From Diplolepis rosae (Eukaryota > Arthropoda > Insecta > Hymenoptera > Diplolepididae): a DNA stretch of 64,000 nucleotides. The notes under the pieces were generated by a model. It was not told the origin of the DNA. It made no database searches and saw only the letters and a program-made list of their open reading frames with translations. The stretch is from positions 1,798,001 to 1,862,000 of the forward strand of contig JAPYXD010000727.1 in assembly GCA_030998225.1 (NCBI GenBank), in the 5' to 3' direction. The translations under genes were made by a program, and so were the position numbers. Of the stretch, positions 24,292 to 34,926 are shown piece after piece; positions within the stretch are counted from its first letter, which is position 1; every line of letters starts with the position of its first letter.

Positions 24292-24902
24292 ATTTTTACA
24301 TTCTCATCAAAAATGAGATGGTTTTAGTTTTATGTGAAAAATAACTTTTGAAATTTTCATCAAATCTTTATGTTTTGAGAAGCCCTGAGTCAGAAAAAAC
24401 GGTTTTTACGAAAGTGTCTGTCTGTCTGTCTGTCTGTCTGTAGTAGGTCGTATACTTGATAACTCGCGATAAAATTATCGGATCAAATTGAGCTTTAGTA
24501 TACTTTATCGAAACCAAAATACCTTTTAACCAAAATATGCGAACAAAATAAGCGTTAAAATAAAAAATCGTTTGCTCAAAAATAGTCCACGAATTTTCTT
24601 CCTTTTTGAGATATTTGGAAGAAAATATCAAATATAATATAAAATATATTTTTTGATCATATAAATTATTAGGAATTTATAGAAATGTATACAGAAAATT
24701 GAGCGCGGAGCGCGAGTGTAATGATGAGAATGTGTCGCTTAAGGCTGATAGAGCATTAAGTAAATTGAATTTCCATTTTTATTTGAAATATAAAAAAATT
24801 AGTAACTTTGAGAAAATGTAATTCACGTCCGAAATATTATATAAAATTGACTTGAGCTTCGGTATCAAATTACAAGAAATAAGCTTATATGTATGCGAAC
24901 AG
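24292..24902 (+). repeat. Dispersed repeat R, copy 2
   Basis: Begins TTTTTACATTCTCATC as the other two copies do. It contains a (TGTC)n run, a TAGTAGGTCGTATACT block, a 'GATAACTCGCGATA' block and a TATACAGAAAATTGAGCGCG block, then the 'AAGGCTGATAGAGC' block and a terminal part ending near TATGTATGCGAACAG. It is intermediate in length between the copies at 1742-2038 and 55552-57310 and lies in the same orientation. Non-coding. Confidence 0.78.
24415..24441. repeat. (TGTC)n microsatellite within repeat R
   Basis: About seven TGTC units. The corresponding position at 55.67 kb has fewer and interrupted units, so it has expanded in this copy. Confidence 0.85.
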
Positions 24903-27412
24903 CGTGAGAAACTCTTTCTTACTCTTTCTTACTAACTTAAAGCTATTTGTTATTATTAAGTAACCCTAATTGAAAACCCTAATATTCAAATTTGAGAAGA
25001 AGTAAATCTGAAAAAGAGATTACTTTTTAGAAAGCATGAGGTCATGAGGCGGATAACGAGTATAAGAGGATGTAGAGGCCAATGCTTACTGACGTATTTC
25101 TCACATATGCATGAAGAAATCTTCAGGGAGTGTGGATTACATAGTTGTAGAGAAGTATCGCGCAAGTTAGGTTCTACACCTCAGGCGTGTGTAACCCTCT
25201 AGGTGGGTCGGTATTCGCGTGAAATATTCCTCGTCGCTTCTTGGAAGATGTACGGTGCGTTATTGTTGAAAGCATCGGAGCGAAAATTTCGGTGTCTGGA
25301 TGCATCATCCCCTATTCCCTTCCACCGGCCCTCTTCACACCCCTTTCGTTGAGATCGCTCCTGCTTTGGGCCCCCCGCGAGTCCTCGACACGGCAAGGTG
25401 GGTATAAATGTAAATAGGATGTCTGCACGTTCACGAAGAAAGGCTTTACAATACCGTATCAAAGAAAGCAAGTTTTACCTTCGTTCGTCTCCTTGAATTG
25501 TGGATTGTAAATATTTCCCTTTCAAACATCTGCACGAGGGTTCCTCATCAAATAATACTTTTAATTCCGAGACAATTTTACACCTACAATTTTTATTTCC
25601 ACGTATTAATTATTTTTATTTTATCGTTTACGTTTTTTTAAATACAAAAAACAATTGATATGCGAGAGCGTTCAGAAATAGAGAACAGATGGTATGTAAA
25701 TTGTGTAATATGAGGGAAAAAAGCGTGGCTCCAGCTGGTGTCTGGTAGGTCAAAAGTGAAAGCAAAATCAGTGGATTTGAATGACGAATCAGGAAACTCG
25801 AGCGGAACATGCAATTTCGAGCTATCCCTATAATTATGTATAGCATTCTGCACTTCCGGATTCTCGCTTTATCGCAGAGTATGAACGAGTCACGGATGCT
25901 ATATTTTAAAGTTGATTTCAATGCGCCGTCAGGGAAAATGGCATCGATATGATGGATTTAGCTGATTCCCATCACAGCGTATTTTTCCCTCGCCGTATTC
26001 TATAACGGCTAAATCCATTTTCGTATTAGATTTCTCCGTATACTCATGTACCTACCTTTCATCGCGTCATTGATGGATCGAAAGGGCAGATGAAGAAGGT
26101 TGAGGTAGATGGATACCAAGCCACGTTGAGTCCGGTGTCTGCAGACATTGACTAAGGTTTGACATTCACTCTTTCAAGCTCAAGCGCGCCAGGTTTGATT
26201 GAGCGTCATTCAACCTCAACAAGTTACAAGAACAAAAAGTGCTAGAACTTGTACCGTGACATGAGCATGAAAAGCACATTTACTCCAAAAATAATAGTTT
26301 CAAATATTCTCATGGATGAGGATATTGTGCTAAAAGCCCTCAATTATAGAGAATCAACATTTAGAGAAACGTTTGCAGACTATGTACTCAGAAAATCATT
26401 CTTCAAATAATAATTCTTAACAATATAAACTTAAAATTACTTTTTACTCTTGGCATGAAGAAAGTGGAAAACTGCTTTCAGATTATTTATTCACTCAAAC
26501 AAAGTTATTTTCAACTAAAACCATTTTTACTGAATTATACGTATTTCAAGTTTGAAGAATTTTATGACCAAAATATTATTATGGAAACTAAGATTTAGAG
26601 ATTGTAGTGACATTAGGACCTTTCAGTTTTAAATAAATAAGAAAAATATACATTTTTTAAATTTCAAAGCATTTTATGTGAATCGGATTTTATTTTAATT
26701 TTAAATGGATGGTGGAAAAAAAGAATTCGGCCGAGGAGGCAAGGTAAAGTTATGACGTGGCGAAAATTTAACGGAGCTAGAGGAAAATTGTGATGAGTGT
26801 AGTGTGAAATATTTACACGTAGAAGACAATCCATCACCAGTATGGTGTTCCCCTTTCCCATACTTTTGACGCCGTGACTGCCGTTTCCTTGCTTTCCAGT
26901 CCACTATGACCTCAACCCAACCCAACCCACTTAACGTCTCTGGTGCACCACGCCGCCTTCACACGTCCCAGTGTAGAGTAGAGTGCTCTTCATTTCTTAC
27001 TCCAACTTCACCCCGCTAACGGTATCATCCACTCTCCCACCTGGTAGCGAAATGTTGTTTCAACGAGATAATGGGCAGACCAAGCGCAAGTTTGCGCCGC
27101 TGCTCTTGCTAAACAATCATTTCTGAGGATAAAGCTCCCACACCAGTTCAGTCTCACGAGAATGAGAAAAAAGAGCATTGAGACTATGTTCCTCACATAA
27201 TGAACTTTCATCACGTACCAAGTTAAGACGAGTTTAAATTTCGGACCTTTTTTTCACATATCTTAATAAAAAGGCTACGGATATGCGTCACATCACGTAA
27301 AAGCTCTAGAGAATAAACCAAAAATTACATCAATTTCTAACGTGAACATAGAAAAGGAAACTTGGTACAAAAAGCTTCTTAGGTCTCTTTGTCTAGAATT
27401 CAAGTAACAAGC
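24903..27412. other. Gene-free DNA; G+C-richer islands at 25.17-25.48 and 26.70-27.12 kb
   Basis: The two islands contain no recognisable coding exon or repeat. The intervening DNA is A+T rich. Small open frames lie on the minus strand in both islands and have no domain I recognise. Confidence 0.4.
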
Positions 27413-28023
27413 TTAAGGGGCCATTCTACTTTAAGCGCTTGAAAAAAAGACTATTTTTATTCATTTTTTTAGAGATTGCTATTATAATTATTGATATAAG
27501 GTTGTTGGGCTTAATGAATGTACTTCACAAATTAAATTTCAAAAAATTTATTTTATTTTTTTAATACACATTTTCTATATAAAAACAGCAGGTAAATGTA
27601 CACTGTCAAAAATCTTATTAATTTTAATAGAATTTAATATACAGGTGGTAAATTGAATTAATAGATTTGTATTATATGTTATGCAAAATTAGCATACATT
27701 CATATTAAATTTAGTAACTTTTCAATCGAAATATATTAAAATTAACAAACATTATTAAAATATATATACATGTGTATTAAAATTCAAATTAAACTTTGTA
27801 TTTCTTAAGATGAAAGTATTTTTAATTTAATGTACATTACTGAAAAAAACTTCATTTACATGTAATGGAAGTTTAATGCAGAAATTTCTAACAGTGTGAT
27901 TTCTCAAAAAGTAGGTATGTCTACGCTGTTGATAAAATTTTGGAGACGGACCATCTAAAACAAAAAATTCAAATAGTTTTATATTTCGTATAACACTGGC
28001 TATGGCGCAAATCGCAATTTTTA

Positions 28024-29193
28024 ATATATCGATACCTACGTTCTAATATGTCGTATCCCACATTTGGAAAATTTTTCAGGAAACGATAAAAACGTCTTGC
28101 TAGCACAAATAAATAAATGTAAACAAATTTTTGTTTTATACGTTCATAAAAATGCATAAATAATAATAATTAAGGCAAAAAAAATTATTTAAATAAATTT
28201 TATGATATTTATGTGGGTTACGCAAGAAGAAAAAATAAAAATTATTTTAGAAAGAAACTTGATTTAATCGTTTTATAATTAAATATTGTTTCATCCCATA
28301 CGTAACATTTTTCTTTCTTATTTTGTATTGTTTAATTCATAATTATTATAATATAACATTATTGATACATTTTATTTTTACTATCTTTAATATTGCTTAA
28401 AACATTTTTTTTTTTTATTTTAAGTACTCTTAATTTTTTTTTTTTCATCAGGTACATTTTCTTGCTGAGATTGTTGAAAATTTCTTGTCCTCTTTCGTCT
28501 GGTATTATCACAATTTTTTTTATAATTAATATCATTATCTTCAGGTTTTTTAAATCTATTATTAGTACGCAGTACTTTGCTTTTAACACCAAGATTAACT
28601 TGATTAGCTTTTCGTTTCTTACTCTTAGTCTTTTCAGTTACCTTAACTATATTTTTACTCTCGGCTTCGAAATTTTTTATTGATGGAGATTGGTCAGAAG
28701 CAGAGTCAGTATCATCAATATATTTTATATTATCATAGAAGCAGTGTGTATCTCTCAGCAACACTTTTTTTAATGCCTGTAATTGTTGCCATTTACTTTT
28801 GGTTCTTTTTAATCGATCTACAAACAGAGGTTTCAGCGGATGCTCTAGATTTAATTGGAGTTGTAAAAATATTATTTGTAATGACCTTCTTACTCATTTT
28901 ACTAAATAATTTCTCAAAATAAACTTAAGACTAATTACAAAATAAAAATTGACTGTCACATCGCTGGCGCTGACTTAACCAATGGATGTGGGATACGACA
29001 TATTAGAATTCGTGAAAATCAGCATGTGGGATACGACATATTAGAATATTTATTTAAAAATATTAAATAAACAATTTTACTCACAAGATTTTAATATAAG
29101 CTGTAAAACATTATTATTAATCCATTTATCAAAAAAAGTCTATTTCTCAAATTTTGTGGGATACGACATATTAGAACGTGGGTATCGATATAT
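28024..29193 (-). mobile_element. Element E: 1.15 kb inverted-repeat transposon nested in a TTAA element
   Basis: The ends are near-perfect inverted repeats of at least 33 bases: CGATACCTACGTTCTAATAT followed by GTCGTATCCCACA on the left, and the same with one change on the right. The outermost ATATAT on both sides may be target duplication or part of the repeat; being self-complementary, it cannot be resolved. The right side carries two additional copies of the terminal motif GTGGGATACGACATATTAG (about 28989-29008 and 29026-29045), besides the terminal one at about 29156-29174. Subterminal copies like these are often transposase-binding sites in DNA transposons. A lysine-rich frame lies inside on the minus strand. 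The superfamily is not recognised. Confidence 0.82.
28420..28893 (-). pseudogene. Lysine-rich open frame inside element E, start missing
   Basis: A frame on the minus strand stays open for 157 codons from just after a stop at about 28894-28896 to the stop at 28420. It has no ATG near its start; the first strong methionine lies in a different frame at 28897, which reads MSKKVITNNIFTT and stops after about 34 codons, so a frameshift or an intron may separate the two. The first 50 residues look globular (LEHPLKPLFVDRLKR, then KWQQLQALKKVLLRDTH). The rest is charged and basic (many K, R, N, S, Q), as in a disordered or nuclear-localisation tail. This could be the decayed N-terminal part of the transposase of E or a captured host exon. 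I do not recognise the family. The long T runs on the plus strand also mean part of the lysine bias is base composition. Confidence 0.35.
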
Positions 29194-29508
29194 GCATAAA
29201 TATTAACATAAATTAACAAAATGGCAAACATTCTTCGAAAAAAACGAGTTTTTTTTCACCGTTTATCACCAAAAGAAAATAATTAAAAATTTTAACGTTT
29301 TGTAGCTTTGCTCCCTAAGCATAGATGTAAGGAACATGTAGTAAGAAGTCAATAAGAATCGATTCAGTAGTTTCGGAAATTTTATCAACAAGCGGTGTAA
29401 AAACGTTATTTTGAGAAAAACGCGTTCAAAGTTTTTTTTAAAATGAAGAATCGTAATAAAGTATAAAGTACGATTTTTTGAAGCTGCTAAACTAGAATGA
29501 CCCCTTAA

Positions 29509-31544
29509 ATGCTAAGTTTCGTCCAAATAAGAATGATACATTATAGGTATAAATAAGTTGCCTGTTCTTATGAATTTGATTTATCAATTAATTTTACATT
29601 GATTACTGAGTATTATTACAGTTAGGTTGGCATCCATTCGAGAACCAGAAATTTAACATATGTTAAAGAATATTGTATAATTTGTAGGATATATTACTAA
29701 TGAACAAAAGAAATAACTGAAATAGTGGATAGATTTGTAATTCGAATGGGATTTTTAATTGTTCCAAAGAGTCTTAAAGTATTGGACAGAAAGTAGCATA
29801 ACTTGAGAGTTCCCTGCCTCAACTGAGAGCCTGGATCTTAACAATGGGAATAAGTTTGCACAGGCCACGTATACCTGGCAACAACTAACAGTTAAGATGT
29901 CGTCGAGTCGGGAGAACTAACTCTCAAGGGGGCTCTGACAGAGTCGAGGAGTCCTCTCCGCGCGTGCATATGTATCCATTATGCAAATTTCATGTCCATT
30001 ATAATAAGCGAAGCCCCTGGCATGCCTTACATGCCATGTACAACTGCGACCATTACCGCAACACGATGGTCGGTCCAAGAGACAAATTCAATTAGGACCG
30101 GAACTGTAAGTTTCAGCTTTAATTATCCCCTAAATCACCTTCACTTGCCTTGCATTTAACCATAAGCATTATCAAATATCGTATCTCTAATAAACTATAG
30201 CGATATATGTAAGAGGAAAAATGTTTTCATAGAATAGTTTGGAAGATTTATGCATCGATCGATAATGTACTAGAGGCTTTCCGCGAGAGATTGACTGCGG
30301 CTTTTGAAACTCTGTCCTGTGATACCTCTAAACTTCGAAAGCTAAGCCCTCCTTGTCCAAGATTAATTACCTTCGGTTAGCTCATTCAAATATGCATGGG
30401 TATCCATCTTAATGCTTCAATTCACATGAAAAGGAAACTCATTATATGTAGATGGTTAAGGCAACATCATATTCATTTATTCAGGAAACAATTTCAAACT
30501 TTAACAAATTTTTCGTATCTGCATTAATATACAAAATGAAATGTTAATTATTTTTAAGTATTGTTTACTGCAGAAGTGATACTATTCTTTGAAATTTTTT
30601 AATTTTGAGATAAATAAACATCAAAAAGGAATTCTTTCTTCGGGCGTTTTTTCTTTTAGTGGAAAAAATATCTCCAAATTGAGAAAAATAATTTTTCGGT
30701 CATGCGTTCCAATTTTTGTTCATTCAAATATTAAAAATATTACATATTAGATATATTATGCATCACATGAAATTTTAATTCTAGTAGTAACAATTACTCA
30801 AAATAATATGGATTGTGTATCTGAAATGTTTGTGTGAAGTATGAATTGATTAAGTGACAGGAGATCTTTTTGTAAGGATGGCGTATCCAGGAGTTTTCAC
30901 AAGAACAATAGTTGTGCGGCGCATTTGGTCATAATGTGTTTCAGCTTTATTTCTATCTCGAGGGTTAAAGAACCTGCTGGCTGCACAAGCACAAGAGAAC
31001 GAATCGAATTGCGGGGCATGAGGGGAACACAGTAGTTGTGCGGAGCAAAGTTCTCTATAGCGACAAATACTCTGTTCTGGCCAGCCTCCTATCCGCCTGC
31101 CTCCGATAAAAAGAAACAAAAAGCCATTGTTGGCGATTCTGTGGGTGGCGGACTAGTTGGGTGATCCATCAGGATCGGACGGAAAAGACTCGGGGCAAAA
31201 GGGGTGGGACAGAACGAAGCCTGCCTGCCTGCCTGCCTCGTTGGATGGGGGTGAGTAATTAACCAGGCCGCAGCCTGCATGCTTTGCTGTACGCCTGGTT
31301 ACTACACTCCCTGTTTGCACTGCAACCTTATGTAACTAATAGGTTATCCGGCAGAGTTATCAGCGGCTCAGTGAAAATTTACGAATAATTCAACTTTTAC
31401 AATGTTAACATTCTTGTAAACTCCTTCTTTTCTATTATACAAAAAAGATCAATTTTAATGTAGTTTTAGTGATATACTCGTATTTCTTGATTTCTAAACA
31501 CGAGTAACTTGGTCAAAAACACGTTCATTCTTTTAATGATTATT
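29509..31544. other. Gene-free DNA with G+C-richer islands
   Basis: 29800-30170 and 30850-31370 are G+C rich relative to their surroundings. The first contains CAATTAGG and TAATTATCCCC words that could bind homeodomain-type factors. The second contains a CCTG microsatellite. No exon is recognisable. Confidence 0.4.
31220..31238. repeat. (CCTG)n microsatellite
   Basis: Nearly five perfect CCTG units within a G+C-rich island. Confidence 0.85.
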
Positions 31545-31546
31545 TA

Positions 31547-32624
31547 CACTGAGAGACTTTTCGTTAGAGTAAATCATAAAAATAAATTATATTTTAGTAC
31601 GATACCGTTTCAAAATGAGGGAAACAGGGTTTACGTATCAGAAATGAATATAGTGCTTTTCAAGCGGCGAAATTAATATTTTCGTTTGAATAAATGGAAT
31701 ATATGTTCTGCTAACTGTTATAAAACCTACGAGAATTTGAAATTCACTATCTCAAAGTTGCGAAACGAAACAAAGAATATGTAAATCTGAAAACCACTAT
31801 ATGAAAATCACTCACTCCACCAAAAGTTTTGACCTTCAAAAGTGAGGGCTCCGGATTAAGAAATCTTGTGTCTTTTTCTAACGCGTGCAAAACAAAAGGA
31901 AGATAAAGGGGAGCTTTGGCACTGAGAAAAGGGGAGGTTTCAGTGGAAACACATACACAAATATTATTATCATACCTTATTTACGTTCACATATTCAAGT
32001 ACGCAATGATTCATTATTTGTAATCGCAGGCTTGAATTAGAAGTTTTATAATCGCTTTTTGGGTTCGAACCCTCTAAACCCGACCTATAGTATATCTACA
32101 TAACTAAACGCATTCCTAATGCATAAAGCCTCTCGGCTATTCTTGCTTGCCATATTTCAAAAGAAATTTCGCTTATAAGCTGCTACTCAATTGGACAGAC
32201 TTGGATCGAGTCTACGAAGCCAATCGGAAAACGTCGGAAGCACTCGGACGACATTCTGAAACGAATTATACGATAAACCGAGATTGAATGTTTTGATTTT
32301 TGCTGCGCATCGTTAGGTTTCTCAAATATGCTTTCCAGGTTATAATATTTATTGTTTGACTTATTAGAATTATTTTTAGAAACCTTAGTAATCATAATAT
32401 AACTTTTTCGTACTCTAAAGTTTTCGAATGGAGATTCATAATATTTGGTATTTAAAATACTAATTTTTTTTCTACACGTTTTGAAGACTGTTATGACTAT
32501 ATTGAATTTCGATGCCATAATATGAATAAGTGTAATAAAACCTCGGCTTTCCCCATTTTAAAACAATATTATACTAAACTTTCATTTAATTTTATCATTC
32601 ACTCTAAAAAAAAGTCTCCCAGTA
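31547..32624 (-). mobile_element. TA-flanked inverted-repeat element B (sister of element A, opposite orientation)
   Basis: The left end CACTGAGAGACTTTTCGTTA is preceded by TA (31545-31546). The right end, in reverse complement, is ACTGGGAGACTTTTTTTTA, next to a TATATA run. The interior matches element A in reverse complement: the GGGTTTACGTATCAGAAAT block, the CACTCCACCAAAAG block, the CATATTTC..AAGAAATTTCG block and the CCAATCGGAAAACG block. It lacks the two extra segments of A. A minus-strand frame of 111 codons (32183-32518) overlaps the part shared with A, where the A copy is broken by stops, so it is probably not a conserved gene. Confidence 0.75.
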
Positions 32625-32626
32625 TA

Positions 32627-33386
32627 TATAATTAAAAATGGGAAGAGTTATTTAATTACAGTAATTACCCACAAAATAACAAAACTTTCATTTTTTTTTA
32701 TTTGTGACATTTAGGGGGGGGGGGGGCATTTAAACTTTTTTAGCATTTTTTTAATTTTCTTAAATGTATGCATAATATCTCAAGAATTTTGTGGAAAAAT
32801 TTCAAATCGATCGGAGCAAAATTGACGAAGTTATGAGTTTTTGAGCGTCCGATGCTTCTGACCGGGTTTCTATATAATTGTTGAAATTGCAGCTAATGTA
32901 GCTGCATGTACTTTCAATGAAGGTTCTTTTGCTTTGTAAAGAAGGAAGAGTTTTGCGTAGACAAATACAAAAAGATGCTCTAGATCATCTTGATGGAAGC
33001 TTTTTGCTCTATGGACCTGACATCGACGACTCTGTGTGAGTATAAAAGAATAATCGAGTTCAATTTTGAATTTTTTAGTGTGTAAAACTTTAATGTATTT
33101 TTCTGAAACTTGTTATTTTTGAAGTCTATGTGCACCATAACTCAAAATCTACTGGACCAATCGTTTTAAAATTTTGCACAGTACTTCTTCACATAATTCA
33201 CCTCGAGAAACATCTCCTTTAATAAATGCATTTTGATTTTTTTGTTTCAGATGATTCCGTTGTGAGTTATAATGCACACCGCAAAACAACTTTTTTTCGA
33301 AGCGCCTCCGGAGATTCACTGTCACTTGCTTAATTTTCAATATTTTACGATGAAAATCGAGGAAAATATTGTTCAAATTAGACGTG
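32627..33386. other. Gene-free DNA including a G homopolymer
   Basis: A+T-rich sequence with a run of 13 G at 32714-32726. No gene or bounded repeat recognised. Confidence 0.45.
32714..32726. repeat. G13 homopolymer
   Basis: Thirteen consecutive G in an otherwise A+T-rich context; its length may be unreliable in the assembly. Confidence 0.9.
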
Positions 33387-33550
33387 TGCATTCTGTCGGA
33401 TCGAATGTCGCACATTCGATTCGATACGCCTTATTTGTTGGATCGGATTTTTTTGATACGATCGGCCGTCCGTCGAATGTCGAATATTTGACATCCGAAG
33501 CGCGTCCGATCGAATGTCGCATTTTTAACATTCGACCGTCGCAGGATGCA
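33387..33550. repeat. Fold-back with repeated TCGAATGTCG words
   Basis: The left edge TGCATTCTGTCGGATCGAA and the right edge in reverse complement TGCATCCTGCGACGGTCGAA are inverted. Between them the word TCGAATGTCG or its complement appears at least five times (about 33401, 33414 inverted, 33474, 33510 and 33530 inverted). Both strands are open for 60-90 codons here, but that follows from the lack of TA-rich stops, not from coding. It is a small non-coding repeat element. Confidence 0.6.
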
Positions 33551-34549
33551 GTTTTCAATTTTTAATCAGACATTACATAATGTATATATTATTATATATA
33601 TTATTAGTTTATCATATCGGAATGGTGAGTCGAAAGAATTTGTTTTTGTCTTATGCGATTTATACATGTCAAGAATGTGTATTAAAATTGTTTGAAGAAT
33701 CAGGCAACGTAATTTGTCTTTAATAAAATAACTACAAAATTAAATTTTTTACGCCTGAAAACTCGAGACAAATAATTATACGCACAGGGAATATACAGAG
33801 TTATATATATTTAACAATTTTAATATTTTCACTAACTTACCAAAGTTAATCTTATACCATAAAACTCTACAACTGAAACAAGACATAATAATTTGAATTT
33901 TGGAAATTTAAATGAACTTTATACCATAAAACTCTACAACTGAAACAAGACATAATAATTTGAATTTTGGAAATTTAAATGAACTTTATACAATAAAACT
34001 CTGTACAATAAAAGAGAAAACCCTACGGAACATAATTTCATTAATAATTTTTCAAGCACAATGAAATTGTACACCTTACAACTGTACACTAAATTATAGA
34101 AAAATTAATTTTCTACATTTAAATGAACTCTATTAGAATGTACGAGAAAATATTATACACTCGATTAAATACTTTTTTATTAGTTTAATTTCGAGTCCAT
34201 GGCACACTTACCCGATTCCTACCTTGCTTTTTTAAACCAACTTTCGGTCACACGAAATAAGATATCGATTATTAATAGACCAGCATACAAATTTAAAATT
34301 AAGTTGCACACACTTTCTAAAATAATCAGTATCAAAGAAAGTAGAATTAAAAAAAGGATCATTAAAGAATAATCCAAATTTAGCTGAAAGAAAATATTCT
34401 AAATTGAGACTTGTAAGTCAACTTGAAGTTTTAGGCAATCCATTATATCTACCTTCATAATACGCAATTAAAACTTAAGATCTCATATCAGATGTAGAAT
34501 CTTATACTTGAAAGTCCTTCTATTTACTTTGCTGAATAGGGCGAAGAAA
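33551..34549. other. Gene-free A+T-rich DNA with a tandem duplication
   Basis: Apart from the 67 bp tandem repeat listed separately, nothing recognisable. Confidence 0.45.
33851..34004. repeat. Tandem repeat, 67 bp unit, about 2.2 copies
   Basis: The unit begins ATACCATAAAACTCTACAAC at 33854 and repeats identically at 33921. A third partial unit starts at 33988 with a few changes. The first two units are indistinguishable by eye, so the duplication is recent or has been homogenised. Confidence 0.92.
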
Positions 34550-34926
34550 ACATCCGAAAAAGAATAAAAACAAAATTTGAAGTCAGTTAATATCTTTTAT
34601 TTATTTTCTTCATTTAAAACTTCTACAATATTTTTTTATTCCCTCAAAAAACCTTAAAATTCGCCATTTTGGAACGATTCAAACACCACGAAAATATTTT
34701 CTGACTTTTCTGGAATATGCATTTACAATTTTGTGAATGTAAATTTTCAAACAATTCTAAATTCAGCAAAATTTTTTAAATTAATAATTCTCTATTATTG
34801 TTATTATATTATTATTTGCTGAAATTTTTTAATCAATAAGAATTTTTTAAGATTTTTGAATAAAAAATATGAACAGAAGATATTAACTGATTTCAAAACT
34901 TTTTACCCTTATTTTTTTCGTATGCA
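34550..34926. mobile_element. Inverted-repeat miniature element (about 377 bp)
   Basis: Left arm ACATCCGAAAAAGAATAAAA ... TTTGAAGTCAGTTAATATCT and right arm in reverse complement GCATACGAAAAAAATAAGGG ... TTTGAAATCAGTTAATATCT are inverted repeats of about 50 bases. The interior is very A+T rich and non-coding. No clear target duplication was found. Confidence 0.62.

Larger units (their letters stand above)
27417..29504. mobile_element. TTAA-flanked family T element, interrupted by another element
   Basis: TTAA lies at 27413-27416 and 29505-29508. Inner ends are GGGGCCATTCTACTTTA on the left and GGGGTCATTCTAGTTTA on the right (reverse complement). Parts at 27904-28020 and 29210-29460 match the interior of 21036-21766 in the same order, and the alignment is broken at 28024-29193 by a separate inverted-repeat element. 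Without that insertion the element would be about 0.9 kb. No intact transposase is present; the target site and ends suggest a piggyBac-type non-autonomous element. Confidence 0.82.

Noticed and set aside
28393..28683. Plus-strand open frame rich in F, I and L that looks like a membrane protein
   Set aside because: It is the antisense shadow of the lysine-rich frame on the minus strand (AAA/AAG read as TTT/CTT).
32050..32075. GGGTTCGAACCC as a tRNA T-arm
   Set aside because: It lies inside element B, in a region also present in element A where the word is degraded, and no tRNA fold surrounds it.
32183..32518. A 111-codon minus-strand open frame in element B
   Set aside because: The matching region of element A contains stops in the same alignment, so the frame is not maintained between copies.
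33272..33565. Overlapping open frames on both strands
   Set aside because: They coincide with the TCGAATGTCG repeat; low stop density follows from the repeat word and not from coding.
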